This document shows, piece by piece, positions 8,699-18,175 of a DNA stretch of 58,233 bases. The notes under the pieces are model-generated. The model was not told where the DNA came from. It worked only from the letters and a program-made list of their open reading frames with translations, and did no database searches. The DNA comes from Candidatus Bathyarchaeota archaeon (GTDB taxonomy: Archaea; Thermoproteota; Bathyarchaeia; Bathyarchaeales; Bathycorpusculaceae), in the NCBI GenBank assembly GCA_003165195.1, contig PLSP01000105.1, forward strand, positions 1 to 58,233, written 5' to 3'. How positions within the stretch are numbered: position 1 is the first letter of the stretch; each line of letters begins with the position of its first letter. A program made the position numbers and the translations under genes.

Positions 8699-9928
8699 TT
8701 GCTGAATTTGTACAATACCTTAACAGGAAAAACTGAGCTGTTTAAACCTGCAGAGGGCATGAACGTTAAAATGTACACTTGTGGCCCATCTACTTATCTG
8801 CAGCCTCACATAGGAAATTACCGAACTTTTCTCTTTGAAGATACCCTTCAGCGCTACCTTGAGTATATCGGCTACAATGTAACGAGGCTAATTACCTTAA
8901 CCGACGTAGAAGACAAAGCAATAACTCAAGCAAAAAAAGAAAACCTAACCGTTGAGGAGCTGACAAAGAAAAACGAAGCCATCTTCTTCGGTGACTTCAA
9001 GCTTCTAAAAATAAAAACGCCCGACTACTCTGTCAGGGCCTCCTCAGCCGTAAACCAGGCTGCCATGTTGGTTACTCAGCTTCTCGATAAAGGATACGCT
9101 TACTGGTACAAGCATGAGGGAGCAATGAACGTTTATTTTGACCCGTTAAAGTTCAGTGGCTTTGGCAAACTAGCACACCTTGACATGAACAAATGGCCCA
9201 AGAAAAGGCGTCGTTTCCACATGGACACTTACCCGGGCACGCCGTGGAATATGGGTGATTTTATTCTTTGGCATGGCTGTGGGTTATATAATGTGTGCTA
9301 TGATACCCTCATAGGCAGCGGCAGGCCAGCTTGGAACATTCAAGACGCCGCCATTGTAACCCAGCACCTGGGCTTCCAAGTTGACGTTGCCTGCGGAGGA
9401 ATCGACAACGTAGTTAGGCATCATGATTACACTTTGGCGATTGCGGAATCCGTTAGCGGCAAACAATTCTCCCGCTACTGGCTACACGGCGGACACCTGT
9501 TTGTGAACCACAAAAAAATGAGCAAAAGCACCGGCAACGTCTACTACACAAACGACATCTTAGCAAAGGGCTTTAGCGGCGACCACCTAAGATTCTTCCT
9601 CACATACGCCCCATACAGAGAAAAACTAAACTTCACCTTCGAAAAAATCGCTGAAACCTCCAAAAAACTTGACTCACTCAAAAACATGATCAAAGACATG
9701 CAAACATCAAAAAGCGAACACTCAGATTCAAAAGCTCAAAAACTTGCCAAAACAGTATTGCCAGTTTTCGAAAGCACCATGGATAACAATTTGGACGTAA
9801 AAACCGCTTTTGACAACATTTATGGAGCAATCACTGAGTTGCAGGGAGCTGCGTTGGGTTCGGAAGACATAAAAAGTTTGGTGGCTGATTTGCGAAGAGC
9901 CGATTCAGTTCTGCAATGCATTTTCTAA
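8699..9928 (+). CDS. Cysteinyl-tRNA synthetase-like protein with divergent zinc site
   Basis: MYTCGPSTYLQPHIGNYRTFLFEDTLQRYLEYIGYNVTRL, KKMSKSTGN; start trimmed to in-frame TTG 8699 after the peroxiredoxin. Confidence 0.88.
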   Translation: MLNLYNTLTGKTELFKPAEGMNVKMYTCGPSTYLQPHIGNYRTFLFEDTLQRYLEYIGYNVTRLITLTDVEDKAITQAKKENLTVEELTKKNEAIFFGDFKLLKIKTPDYSVRASSAVNQAAMLVTQLLDKGYAYWYKHEGAMNVYFDPLKFSGFGKLAHLDMNKWPKKRRRFHMDTYPGTPWNMGDFILWHGCGLYNVCYDTLIGSGRPAWNIQDAAIVTQHLGFQVDVACGGIDNVVRHHDYTLAIAESVSGKQFSRYWLHGGHLFVNHKKMSKSTGNVYYTNDILAKGFSGDHLRFFLTYAPYREKLNFTFEKIAETSKKLDSLKNMIKDMQTSKSEHSDSKAQKLAKTVLPVFESTMDNNLDVKTAFDNIYGAITELQGAALGSEDIKSLVADLRRADSVLQCIF

Positions 9929-9935
9929 AGACAGC

Positions 9936-10175
9936 TTACACTAAAGTGCCTACGACTTTGACTCTTTGGAGGTTTTCTTCTTTATGCGGAGCCATTTCTA
10001 ATTCTTCAGTTAGATCTCTGCCTGCTTCATGCATGCCCAAATGGTCGCCTTCAATCCAGAAATTGCTCTCAGAAACGTCATAGACTTTGCCTTTGTACAC
10101 TAAGTAGGCTGGTTTTCCGTTTTTTCCGTTGTTTTCTGCGAGTTCTTTCTTTGTAATTTTTTTAAGTTCAGCCAT
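9936..10175 (-). CDS. Cytochrome b5-like heme/steroid-binding domain protein
   Basis: KKITKKELAENNGKNGKPAYLVYKGKVYDVSESNFWIEGDHLGMHEAGRDLTEEL. Confidence 0.88.
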   Translation of the reverse strand: MAELKKITKKELAENNGKNGKPAYLVYKGKVYDVSESNFWIEGDHLGMHEAGRDLTEELEMAPHKEENLQRVKVVGTLV

Positions 10176-10229
10176 AGAAACACCTTCTTTTACAACTAAA
10201 GTTGGCGATTTACTTTAAAATGTTGCGGC

Positions 10230-11306
10230 TCAATTCCTGTTGCTGCCGCCTGAATATGTCTGGTATGATGCGTTGATGTTTATGTCGCCAATGTTTGTTT
10301 GGAGATTTACATCGAAGTTGTTGATGGAGGGGTAGTTGTATGATTCGAGGGGAGATTTGCTTCCTGAAAAGCCATTGAGATTGGTGTTTATTTGTCCAGT
10401 TTGCGTTTCCGAAGTGATTTTTGCTCCAACGGTGTTATCGATGTTCATTGAAAGGTTCTCTGCCCCAGTGTTTGTGGTGGCGTTAACTTGGGTGTTTCCT
10501 TGGAGGGTTTGGTTTTCAGCTACGTTGATGTTTACGGCTCCTGTTGTGGTTTGCAGGTTAACTGTCTGGTTGCCTGAAACGTTTGCTTGGTTTATTTGGA
10601 ATGAAACCGCGCCAGTTGTTGTTTCCAAAGATACGCCGCCTGCCAGCATTGAGCCATTTTCTAAGGCTACTTGAACGGCGCCTGTTGTTGATTTCAGGGT
10701 TAGCGAATTAAAAATGACCGAGCCTTGCGTCGTTAACGTGATGGTTCCAGTCTGGGTTGTAACGTTAAGGTTGAGAGTGATGTTGGGGCTTATGTAAACC
10801 TGGCAGGTTACAGCCACTGAGTTGGATAAAGCGTTTTGACTGTTTGTTGTTAACTTTGCTGACGCAGTTAACGTGTCGCCTGCGGTTTGGTTGCTAAAAC
10901 TTACCTGGACAGGATCAGCGCGGTTAAACATGTTTGTTGAGCCCTGTGCCGAAGTAGCAAGCATCAAGGTTTGACTAGGCGAATTTTGAATTAAGAAATT
11001 TGCAACATCGCCTTGCAAACTTAGATTTATGGTGTTAATGCCTGTCTGGTTTACAGTGTTCACCTGATTAAAATTCACATTATTCATCGGCAAAAGAACC
11101 ACTGCGCCAACAATTGCCGCTACAGTTACTATCGCAATTAAGATTAGGGCGGGCAATAGAAACCGGGTTGTCTTGGTCTGTCTTGCTGGCGGCTTAGGCG
11201 GAGGTGGAGGAGGAATTGGGTGAGAGACAGCTGGGGCTCCGCACCATTGGCAGAATCTGTCGACGTCTTCAAGTTTGGCGCCGCATCTTTGACAGTAAGG
11301 CAACAC
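10230..11306 (-). CDS. Zinc-ribbon plus single TM plus DUF4097-like beta-solenoid protein
   Basis: YCQRCGAKLEDVDRFCQWCGAP, TM LLPALILIAIVTVAAIVGAVVLL, repeated TTGAVxxxxxN strands. Confidence 0.78.
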   Translation of the reverse strand: MLPYCQRCGAKLEDVDRFCQWCGAPAVSHPIPPPPPPKPPARQTKTTRFLLPALILIAIVTVAAIVGAVVLLPMNNVNFNQVNTVNQTGINTINLSLQGDVANFLIQNSPSQTLMLATSAQGSTNMFNRADPVQVSFSNQTAGDTLTASAKLTTNSQNALSNSVAVTCQVYISPNITLNLNVTTQTGTITLTTQGSVIFNSLTLKSTTGAVQVALENGSMLAGGVSLETTTGAVSFQINQANVSGNQTVNLQTTTGAVNINVAENQTLQGNTQVNATTNTGAENLSMNIDNTVGAKITSETQTGQINTNLNGFSGSKSPLESYNYPSINNFDVNLQTNIGDININASYQTYSGGSNRN

Positions 11307-11610
11307 TGAAACCTCAGGCTACAGGTGCCCTTGAAAAATTTAAGCGTTACCAAACTAAGCCTTCTTCTCCATTAGAACAGCTGGACTTCAACTGCCGTCC
11401 GCCCAGCCAGAGAGGGACGCTCAAAATCCTTTGCTACTCAAACAAAGTATTCCATAAACCAATTCAATCTCTAAACCCAACAAAAGCAACCAAACCATCT
11501 CTACCCTACAGAGTCTGCAGATAAATTAAAGCTCTCAACTAAAAACCAAAGCCTAACAGGTCAGCACACAAAAGGTCTTTTTTCGCTATTTGAATAGAAG
11601 GCAACAGTAA

Positions 11611-11743
11611 ACGCTAAGGAACGCCATTCAACGCCAAAACACGCAGGACCACGGGAAAAAACTTTTAGGCACGCTACAGCACGGGAAAACACGCCAAAAC
11701 ACGCAACCTGCCAACGCCCCAAACCCCAAACCAGAAAAGCAAC
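11611..11743 (+). repeat. 133-bp interspersed repeat, copy A
   Basis: 128/133 identical without gaps to reverse complement of 24687-24819. Confidence 0.97.
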
Positions 11744-11885
11744 GCAAAACGCAAACAAACAAAAAGCCAAAAAAAGAAAAAAGCTGTTGAAGCCCAAGCA
11801 GGATGGAGAGGTCTGCTATCTAAAACAGTTTTCAACAAACAAATAGGTGAACTCAAACCAGCCTATTCATAGAGGGAAATGGAAG

Positions 11886-11897
11886 TTATAAATTTAA
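11886..11897 (+). promoter_or_regulatory. Archaeal TATA box of EF-2-like gene
   Basis: TTATAAATTTAA about 45 nt upstream of ATG 11936. Confidence 0.6.
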
Positions 11898-11935
11898 TAG
11901 GGCGACAACATAGATGAGATTCAGTTTGGTTTGCA

Positions 11936-14044
11936 ATGTCGAGGTTCAAGCAGTTAGGACTGATTCAGCAGCTCATGGGCAGAAAAGAGCTTATTCGAAA
12001 CATAGGCATAATAGCTCATGTTGACCATGGCAAAACCACGCTTGCCGACTCTTTGCTGGCAGGTGCAGGCCTTCTTTCGACTGCGATGGCTGGCACCGCA
12101 CGTGTGCTGGATTACCTTGACGAAGAGCAAAAACGTAAAATAACCATAAAAACGGCCAATATAACCTTGCCTGTCAAAGTCAACGGCGACCAATTCCTTC
12201 TCAACCTTGTCGATACTCCGGGGCATGTGGATTTTACGGGCAAAGTTACAAGAGCCCTGCGCGTTATCGATGGAGCCGTCGTTGTAGTGGATGCTGTGGA
12301 GGAGATTATGGCTCAGACCGAAATTGTAATGCGGCAAGCGCTTGAGGAACGTGTTCGGCCGGTGCTTTTCATAAACAAAGTTGACCGCTTAATCACCGAG
12401 TTGTTGCTGAGCGAGGAGCAAATACAGGCTAAACTTGACCACATCGTCGGCGGTTTTAACGACCTGATTGACCTCTATGCTTGCGAGGCTTTCAAGAGCC
12501 AATGGAAAATCGATGCTTCAATGGGCAATGTTGCTTTCGGGGCGGCGCTTCATGGCTGGGGCTTCACCCTGAGGATGGCAAAGAAGAAAGGCATCAAATT
12601 CTCAGACATAATAAAAACCTATCAAAAAGGCGAAGAGAAAAAGCTCAAAGAAACCTTACCTGTCTACGAAGCTATTTTTGAGATGTCTGTCAACGCGCTT
12701 CCCAACCCAAAAGAAGCGCAGGCTTACCGGATTGAGGAGATTTGGGATGGACACGTGGAGTCACCCGTTGGAAAAGGCCTAACTCAATGCAGCGATGAGG
12801 CACCGACGGTTTTCTGTGTTACGAACGTGCATTCCGATGGAAACGGTAGCACAATAGTGACAGGTAGGCTGTTCTCTGGCAATATTAAGAATGGTGACCA
12901 CCTCCATCTGGTGGACGGCTTGGCAGAAACAGAGGTTGAAGAGGTGAGTGTTGATATGGGTTCTTTTAGGGAAGAAGTTGGCAACGTTCCTGCAGGCAAT
13001 TTGGCGTCGTTGACACTAACAGGCAAAGTTAAGGCGGGTGAAACTCTCGTTGACGTCGCTCATAAGGCTGAAATGGTTCCCTTTGAAGCCATAAGCTATG
13101 TTTCCGAACCTGTAGTCACCTTGGCGGTTGAACCTAAAAACCCCCAAGACATCCCCGTTTTGCTTGAGCAGCTAGAGAAGCTTTCAAGCGAAGACCCAAA
13201 CCTCAAAGTGTTGGTTGATAAGCAAACTGGTGAGTACCTGCTAAGCGGCATGGGTGAGCTGCACTTGGAAGTTACAATTAACCAATTAAAAGCTGCCAGC
13301 GGCTTAGAAGTCAGTGTTTCTTCTCCACGGGTTGTTTACATGGAGAGCGTTGAAAAAAAGGGAACCGAGGCTTTAGCCAAAAGCCCGAATAAACAAAACA
13401 GTTTTTGGGTGCGAGTTTCGCCTGACGGCGGGGAAATTGAGGAACAAGCCGAAATCCTTAGTGTTGATGAACATCGTAATGCCCTTTTGGATTGCAGCGG
13501 CAAAACTGAGCCGCTCCCAGAGGCGACTTTGGAAGCTATTATCGGCGGCTTTGAATACGCTTGCAAAGCTGGTCCGCTGTGCGGTCAACCAACAAGGCAT
13601 CTCAAATTTGAATTGATAGATTTCCAGTTAAACGGCGATTTCTCCTCAGCGGAGGTAATGCGGGGCATGGGCAAAGCAATATTCGGCTCGTTCCTCACCG
13701 CTGAACCCGTTTTGTTAGAACCCATCTACAAAATAATCGTAACAGTGGCAGCCGATCTTGCCAGCGAAATCTCAAGAATCCTCTGCAGCAGACGCGGCAA
13801 AGTTACCTTATTTGAACAGAGGGGGCTTCACACCGTTATCAGCGGCCAAATTCCAGTTGCTGAAACCTTCGGCTTCTCCAAGGAGATCCGCTCGGCAACC
13901 AGCGGCAAAGCATTTTGGCAATCATATTTTGACCATTGGGAAAAAATGCCTCAGAAACTCAGTCTGCAGGTTATAATCGATTTGCGTCAGCGCAAAGGGT
14001 TGTCGTCTGAAGTGCCTAAACCCGAAGTGTTCACGGAGTCGTAG
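11936..14044 (+). CDS. Elongation factor 2-like GTPase, divergent, no diphthamide loop
   Basis: NIGIIAHVDHGKTTLADSLLAGAG, LVDTPGHVDFTGKVTRALR, INKVDRL; C-terminal IPVAETFGFSKEIRSATSGKAFW. Confidence 0.95.
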   Translation: MSRFKQLGLIQQLMGRKELIRNIGIIAHVDHGKTTLADSLLAGAGLLSTAMAGTARVLDYLDEEQKRKITIKTANITLPVKVNGDQFLLNLVDTPGHVDFTGKVTRALRVIDGAVVVVDAVEEIMAQTEIVMRQALEERVRPVLFINKVDRLITELLLSEEQIQAKLDHIVGGFNDLIDLYACEAFKSQWKIDASMGNVAFGAALHGWGFTLRMAKKKGIKFSDIIKTYQKGEEKKLKETLPVYEAIFEMSVNALPNPKEAQAYRIEEIWDGHVESPVGKGLTQCSDEAPTVFCVTNVHSDGNGSTIVTGRLFSGNIKNGDHLHLVDGLAETEVEEVSVDMGSFREEVGNVPAGNLASLTLTGKVKAGETLVDVAHKAEMVPFEAISYVSEPVVTLAVEPKNPQDIPVLLEQLEKLSSEDPNLKVLVDKQTGEYLLSGMGELHLEVTINQLKAASGLEVSVSSPRVVYMESVEKKGTEALAKSPNKQNSFWVRVSPDGGEIEEQAEILSVDEHRNALLDCSGKTEPLPEATLEAIIGGFEYACKAGPLCGQPTRHLKFELIDFQLNGDFSSAEVMRGMGKAIFGSFLTAEPVLLEPIYKIIVTVAADLASEISRILCSRRGKVTLFEQRGLHTVISGQIPVAETFGFSKEIRSATSGKAFWQSYFDHWEKMPQKLSLQVIIDLRQRKGLSSEVPKPEVFTES

Positions 14045-14047
14045 CAG

Positions 14048-14911
14048 ATGCAGCTTGGCTTAGCATTCGATTTGGATTTTTCGCTTTGCTGCGGGCAAGT
14101 TTTCAGGTGGAAAAGAGAGAGTAACGGTTGGTGGTACGGTATCGTCGGCGACAAAGTGTTCAAGATTCGACAATGCGGAGTTGAGTTGGAGTTTGAGGGC
14201 GTTGGCGAAGACTTTGTTAGGCACTATTTTGGTTTAGGGGACGATTTGGCTGAGATTAGCTGCTGCATTGCACAGGATGATTATGTGAAGGCGGCATTGC
14301 ACACGTTTGGGGGCCTTCGGATTGTACGTCAGGACCCATGGGAATGCCTAATCAGCTTCATATGTGCAACCTACAAGAGTATAGCAGCAATCGAGCTAAT
14401 GCTGGCGAAATTATCAGCCAAGTTTGGGGCGAAGTGGGTTTTCGACGACAAAGAATTTTACCTTTTCCCCAACATTGAGCGGCTGGCCTATGCAAGCGAG
14501 AGTGGATTGATGGAATGTGGTTTAGGCTACAGGGCAAAGTATGTGCAGGCAACAGCCAAAAGAATTCATGAAGAGAAAATAGACCTTGAGAGCCTCAAAG
14601 CCTTGCCTTATCTGGAAGCCCGAAAAAGGCTCCTTGAATTTCAAGGGGTGGGCTTAAAAGTTGCCGATTGTTTGCTTCTTTTTTCGCTTGAAAAAATGGA
14701 AGCTTTCCCTGTGGATGTTTGGGTTAAACGAGTAATACTAAACCACTACGCCAGTCTGCTGCCTGAGCCCTTTGTCAGGAAACTGTCAAGCCATGATTCC
14801 CTAACAAACGGTGAATACGAAAAAATTCGGGCTTTCGCACAAACCTACTTTGGAAAGTACGCTGGCTACGCCCAAGAATATCTCTATCATTATGAACGAA
14901 CACAACGTTAA
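14048..14911 (+). CDS. 8-oxoguanine DNA glycosylase (Ogg1-like, HhH-GPD)
   Basis: CGQVFRWKRE, LISFICATYKSI, FQGVGLKVADCLLLFSLEKMEAFPVDVWVKR. Confidence 0.92.
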   Translation: MQLGLAFDLDFSLCCGQVFRWKRESNGWWYGIVGDKVFKIRQCGVELEFEGVGEDFVRHYFGLGDDLAEISCCIAQDDYVKAALHTFGGLRIVRQDPWECLISFICATYKSIAAIELMLAKLSAKFGAKWVFDDKEFYLFPNIERLAYASESGLMECGLGYRAKYVQATAKRIHEEKIDLESLKALPYLEARKRLLEFQGVGLKVADCLLLFSLEKMEAFPVDVWVKRVILNHYASLLPEPFVRKLSSHDSLTNGEYEKIRAFAQTYFGKYAGYAQEYLYHYERTQR

Positions 14912-14944
14912 AAGACCTTAAACAGCAAGTTCTATCCTAAGTGG

Positions 14945-15211
14945 ATGGATCATATAATGAGAGAAGGTAAACTTGAGCAACTAATCAAACAAAAAAGGGC
15001 TTTCTTAAGACAAGCTACCAAAGATTACTCATCAGGCGGCAACGATATGCTTGACGATGTTGAAGTAGCATTGAAAGAGGCTAAAGCAGAAATTGCTCAT
15101 CGTCTCGAAATCACAAGTTGCTTACGTGAAGACGAAGGAGAGGCGGCTTGGCGTAAAGAGTGTCTCACACTGTATGCTGAGTGGCTTGAAAAATGGTTTG
15201 GCAAAACCTAA
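14945..15211 (+). CDS. Hypothetical small protein
   Basis: ORF track only. Confidence 0.5.
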   Translation: MDHIMREGKLEQLIKQKRAFLRQATKDYSSGGNDMLDDVEVALKEAKAEIAHRLEITSCLREDEGEAAWRKECLTLYAEWLEKWFGKT

Positions 15212-15332
15212 CCCTGCATTTTTCGTTGATTTTTAGTCCTGTTTATGTTTTAATTGGTTAGTTGATTTCAAAATAACGGAAAATGTTTAAATCTAATCTA
15301 AAACAGCAATATTAAAATAGAGTGTAGTCAGC

Positions 15333-15429
15333 GGGCCCGTAGCTCAGTTAGGTAGAGCGCCAGACTCATAATCTGTCGAAAGACAGAGGAGATATCTGTT
15401 GGTCAGGTGTTCAAATCACCTCGGGCCCA
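15333..15429 (+). tRNA. tRNA with CAT anticodon (elongator Met or Ile2), 23-nt intron at 15372-15394; CCA encoded to 15432
   Basis: GGGCCCG/CGGGCCC acceptor, loop CTCATAA, intron TCTGTCGAAAGACAGAGGAGATA, T arm AGGTG-TTCAAAT-CACCT. Confidence 0.93.
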
Positions 15430-15464
15430 CCACAAAAACTTCAGAAGTTAGCACGGGTGAAGCG

Positions 15465-15974
15465 TTGCTGAATCATGCAAATCCAGCCTCAAAACTATCC
15501 ACATTTATTAGAAGTCATCAGTTGGCAATCGGCTTATGGCTGATGTTTTTCGGGGTCGCTGACTTGTGGTTAGTTGTCCCCAACCTGTATGGCACTTTGG
15601 GGAATTGGCACGTCAATTTTTACGATTGGATCCTTTTTATGCCTCAGTGGCTTTTGCTTGTCCCTGTCCTCCTATTTATGACCCTCATCGGAACCTTAAT
15701 GTTGAGCGTTTACTGCATCCGCGGCATTAAGGCGGGAAAAGTAGATGATAAAGAACACGCTGCGGTATTGGTGACGGCATTGGGATTCGCGTATCTTGTC
15801 GCAGGTGCATGGCCTCTTTGGACTCAGCTGTATCCTTGGCCCTGGCAAGAAGAAATCGCAAACTACGGAAACCTTCTAGTCCTACCTCTCTTCGTCGGCA
15901 GCGGCATCGCCTTCTTCATCGGAGCAGCTTCACTTTACCTTCATAGCAAAATCTACCACGCAGCTCTAAAGTAA
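15465..15974 (+). CDS. Multi-pass membrane protein of unknown function
   Basis: Three to four hydrophobic segments; track start at 15399 lies within the tRNA, so in-frame TTG 15465 is more likely. Confidence 0.65.
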   Translation: MLNHANPASKLSTFIRSHQLAIGLWLMFFGVADLWLVVPNLYGTLGNWHVNFYDWILFMPQWLLLVPVLLFMTLIGTLMLSVYCIRGIKAGKVDDKEHAAVLVTALGFAYLVAGAWPLWTQLYPWPWQEEIANYGNLLVLPLFVGSGIAFFIGAASLYLHSKIYHAALK

Positions 15975-16145
15975 CCCATTCCGCTTTTTCAAATCGTTTT
16001 CTCTTTCCAAAAAGCATATACCTTCTCTAGCCTTAGAGATTTCAACTCAAAATAACGTTTTGTCAAAAAAAAGCCTAGAGAGTTAAGTTTTTTGGCGAAT
16101 GCTTTTTGTTTGCCAACATTGCAATAATACATTACGTGACAATAA

Positions 16146-17012
16146 GTGCCTCTGATAACAAGCTTTGACCCCTGGCGTTCAGGCCTCTGTACATGCCCAC
16201 CAAAACTCACCTTTAACCCCTACACTGGATGCGACCACAAATGTCTCTACTGCTATGCCTCAAGCTACATCCCAAACTTTGCCGATTGCCGACCCAAAAA
16301 AGACTTGCTCGCCCAACTAAGACGAGAGGCTGCAAAACTAAACGGTGAAACCATCTCGATTGCTAACTCCTCTGATCCATACCCACGTGCTGAAGCATCT
16401 GAGGGTCTGACAAGGCGCTGCCTCGAAATCTTTGCGGGGAACAACTGTAAAATTCAAATAATCACTAAAAGCAACATCGTCGCTCGAGACGACGACTTGC
16501 TCAGCAAGGTGCCCGCAATCGTTGCGTTAACAATCACAACCGACGACGACAACCTTGCAAAGCAGCTTGAGCCAAATGCGCCGTCGCCGTCACAGCGCTT
16601 TAGAGCAGCACAGGATTTAATCAAAGCAGGCGTCCCCGTCTCCGTACGCATCGACCCAATCATACCATTGGTAAACGACCTGCCGGAGAACCTCATTGCA
16701 ACTCTTGCAAGCATCGGTGTCAAACACATTACGTGCTCAACGTACAAAGCTAAAGCCGACAATTGGAAGCGGCTCTCAGAAGCAATGCCGAAACTAGCAG
16801 AGAAAATAAAACCGTTCTATTTTGAGCAGGGTGAAAAAGTCGGCGGAAGCGTTATTTTGCCAAAAGAACTTCGCTTCAAGATTCTCAAAAATGTACGTGA
16901 CTTGGCAGATTCTTATGGACTAAAATTTGGCGTTTGCAGGGAAGGTTTACCCCAGCTCAACACAGCTGCGTGCGATGGGTCATGGATAATGCCGAAACGG
17001 GAGGCGCAGTAG
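16146..17012 (+). CDS. Radical SAM protein, SplB/Rv2578c-like
   Basis: NPYTGCDHKCLYCYASSYIPNF; ISIANSSDPYPRAE. Confidence 0.9.
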   Translation: MPLITSFDPWRSGLCTCPPKLTFNPYTGCDHKCLYCYASSYIPNFADCRPKKDLLAQLRREAAKLNGETISIANSSDPYPRAEASEGLTRRCLEIFAGNNCKIQIITKSNIVARDDDLLSKVPAIVALTITTDDDNLAKQLEPNAPSPSQRFRAAQDLIKAGVPVSVRIDPIIPLVNDLPENLIATLASIGVKHITCSTYKAKADNWKRLSEAMPKLAEKIKPFYFEQGEKVGGSVILPKELRFKILKNVRDLADSYGLKFGVCREGLPQLNTAACDGSWIMPKREAQ

Positions 17013-17017
17013 CACAG

Positions 17018-18121
17018 ATGCAGAACCGTATTGTAATGCTGGCGGATTTTGATTATTTCTTTGCCCAATGTGAGGAGCTGCGTAATCCAACGCTCAAAGA
17101 TAAGCCGGTTGTCGTTGGTGTCTACTCGGGACGCACAGCGGAAAGTGGAGCTGTGAGCACCAGCAACTATATTGCTCGAAAACTCGGGGTTAAATCAGGA
17201 TTGCCTCTGTTCCAAGCTAAGCGCAAACTCGAAGGCACAGACGCAGTTTTCCTTCCCGTTGACCACATTTACTATGAGCAAATTAGCGACCGAATTATGG
17301 ATATTTTCCGCGAGTACGCGGGCAGCTTTGAACAGGTCAGCGTTGACGAAGCTTACTTGGATGTGACCGAGCAGGTTAAAAGTAGCTTTGAGAAGGCGAA
17401 AGAATACGCGCAAAAAATTAAAGCCCATGTAAAAGCGGAAGTTGGCATCTCTTTCTCCATAGGTATCGGATCTAACAAGCTTGTGGCAAAAATCGCATGT
17501 GATAGCCAGAAACCCAACGGTTTAACAGTTGTACTCCCAGAAGAAGCTAAAGCCTTTTTTGCACCGTTGTCCATTGACCGCCTCTTAGGCGTAGGTAAAA
17601 AAACCATGGCGAAAATGGATTCGTTGGGCATAAAAACCATTAATGACCTGGCAGACTTTGATGTGCAAAAACTCATGGAGATTTGGGGCAAAGTCTTGGG
17701 AGTTTACTTTCACAAAGCCGCTAATGCCATCGACAACGAACCTGTGCATGAGTCAAGTGAAGCAGAATCAATTGGCAGAATCGGCACGCTAAAGCAGGAT
17801 AGCGGCGAGTTGGCGTTTATTTTGCAGAAAACCGACGAGCTAACCGCCGACGTTGCACGGGAAGTGGCCGAGAAAAAACTATGTTTCAAACAGGTATCAA
17901 TCTATGCAGTGCTGACCGATTTAACTTGCAAAAGCCGATCAATCACACTTGAGCAACCAGCGAAAGACGCAGAGGTAATCAAGAAAAACGTGAAAGATCT
18001 TCTAGAGAAGTTTTTAGGTGAAAGCCCCTTGGATCTTCGACGAGTCGGCGTTAAGGTTTCAGGTTTCAGCGGGGAAGAGCACCGACAAAAGCAGCTTACA
18101 AGCTTCTTCCAGTCGGGTTAG
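17018..18121 (+). CDS. dinB: Y-family DNA polymerase IV
   Basis: VMLADFDYFFAQCEELRNPTLKDKPVVVG, SVDEAYLDVT, ISFSIGIGSNKLVAKIACD; start could also be 16982. Confidence 0.96.
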   Translation: MQNRIVMLADFDYFFAQCEELRNPTLKDKPVVVGVYSGRTAESGAVSTSNYIARKLGVKSGLPLFQAKRKLEGTDAVFLPVDHIYYEQISDRIMDIFREYAGSFEQVSVDEAYLDVTEQVKSSFEKAKEYAQKIKAHVKAEVGISFSIGIGSNKLVAKIACDSQKPNGLTVVLPEEAKAFFAPLSIDRLLGVGKKTMAKMDSLGIKTINDLADFDVQKLMEIWGKVLGVYFHKAANAIDNEPVHESSEAESIGRIGTLKQDSGELAFILQKTDELTADVAREVAEKKLCFKQVSIYAVLTDLTCKSRSITLEQPAKDAEVIKKNVKDLLEKFLGESPLDLRRVGVKVSGFSGEEHRQKQLTSFFQSG

Positions 18122-18175
18122 TGGGTAAGGCAAACTTTTTCTGCATGCAGACCCATTTTTTAGAAGGGAATTATT

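Noticed and set aside
11561-11797. Minus-strand ORF across repeat A (ACFGVFSRAVACLKVFSRGPACF)
   Set aside because: The open frame comes from the repeat's ACGC periodicity; copy B has an early stop and the repeat differences are mostly non-synonymous, so coding is unlikely.
15399-15464. Track start of the membrane protein at 15399
   Set aside because: Lies inside the tRNA(CAT) 3' half; a later TTG start is more plausible.
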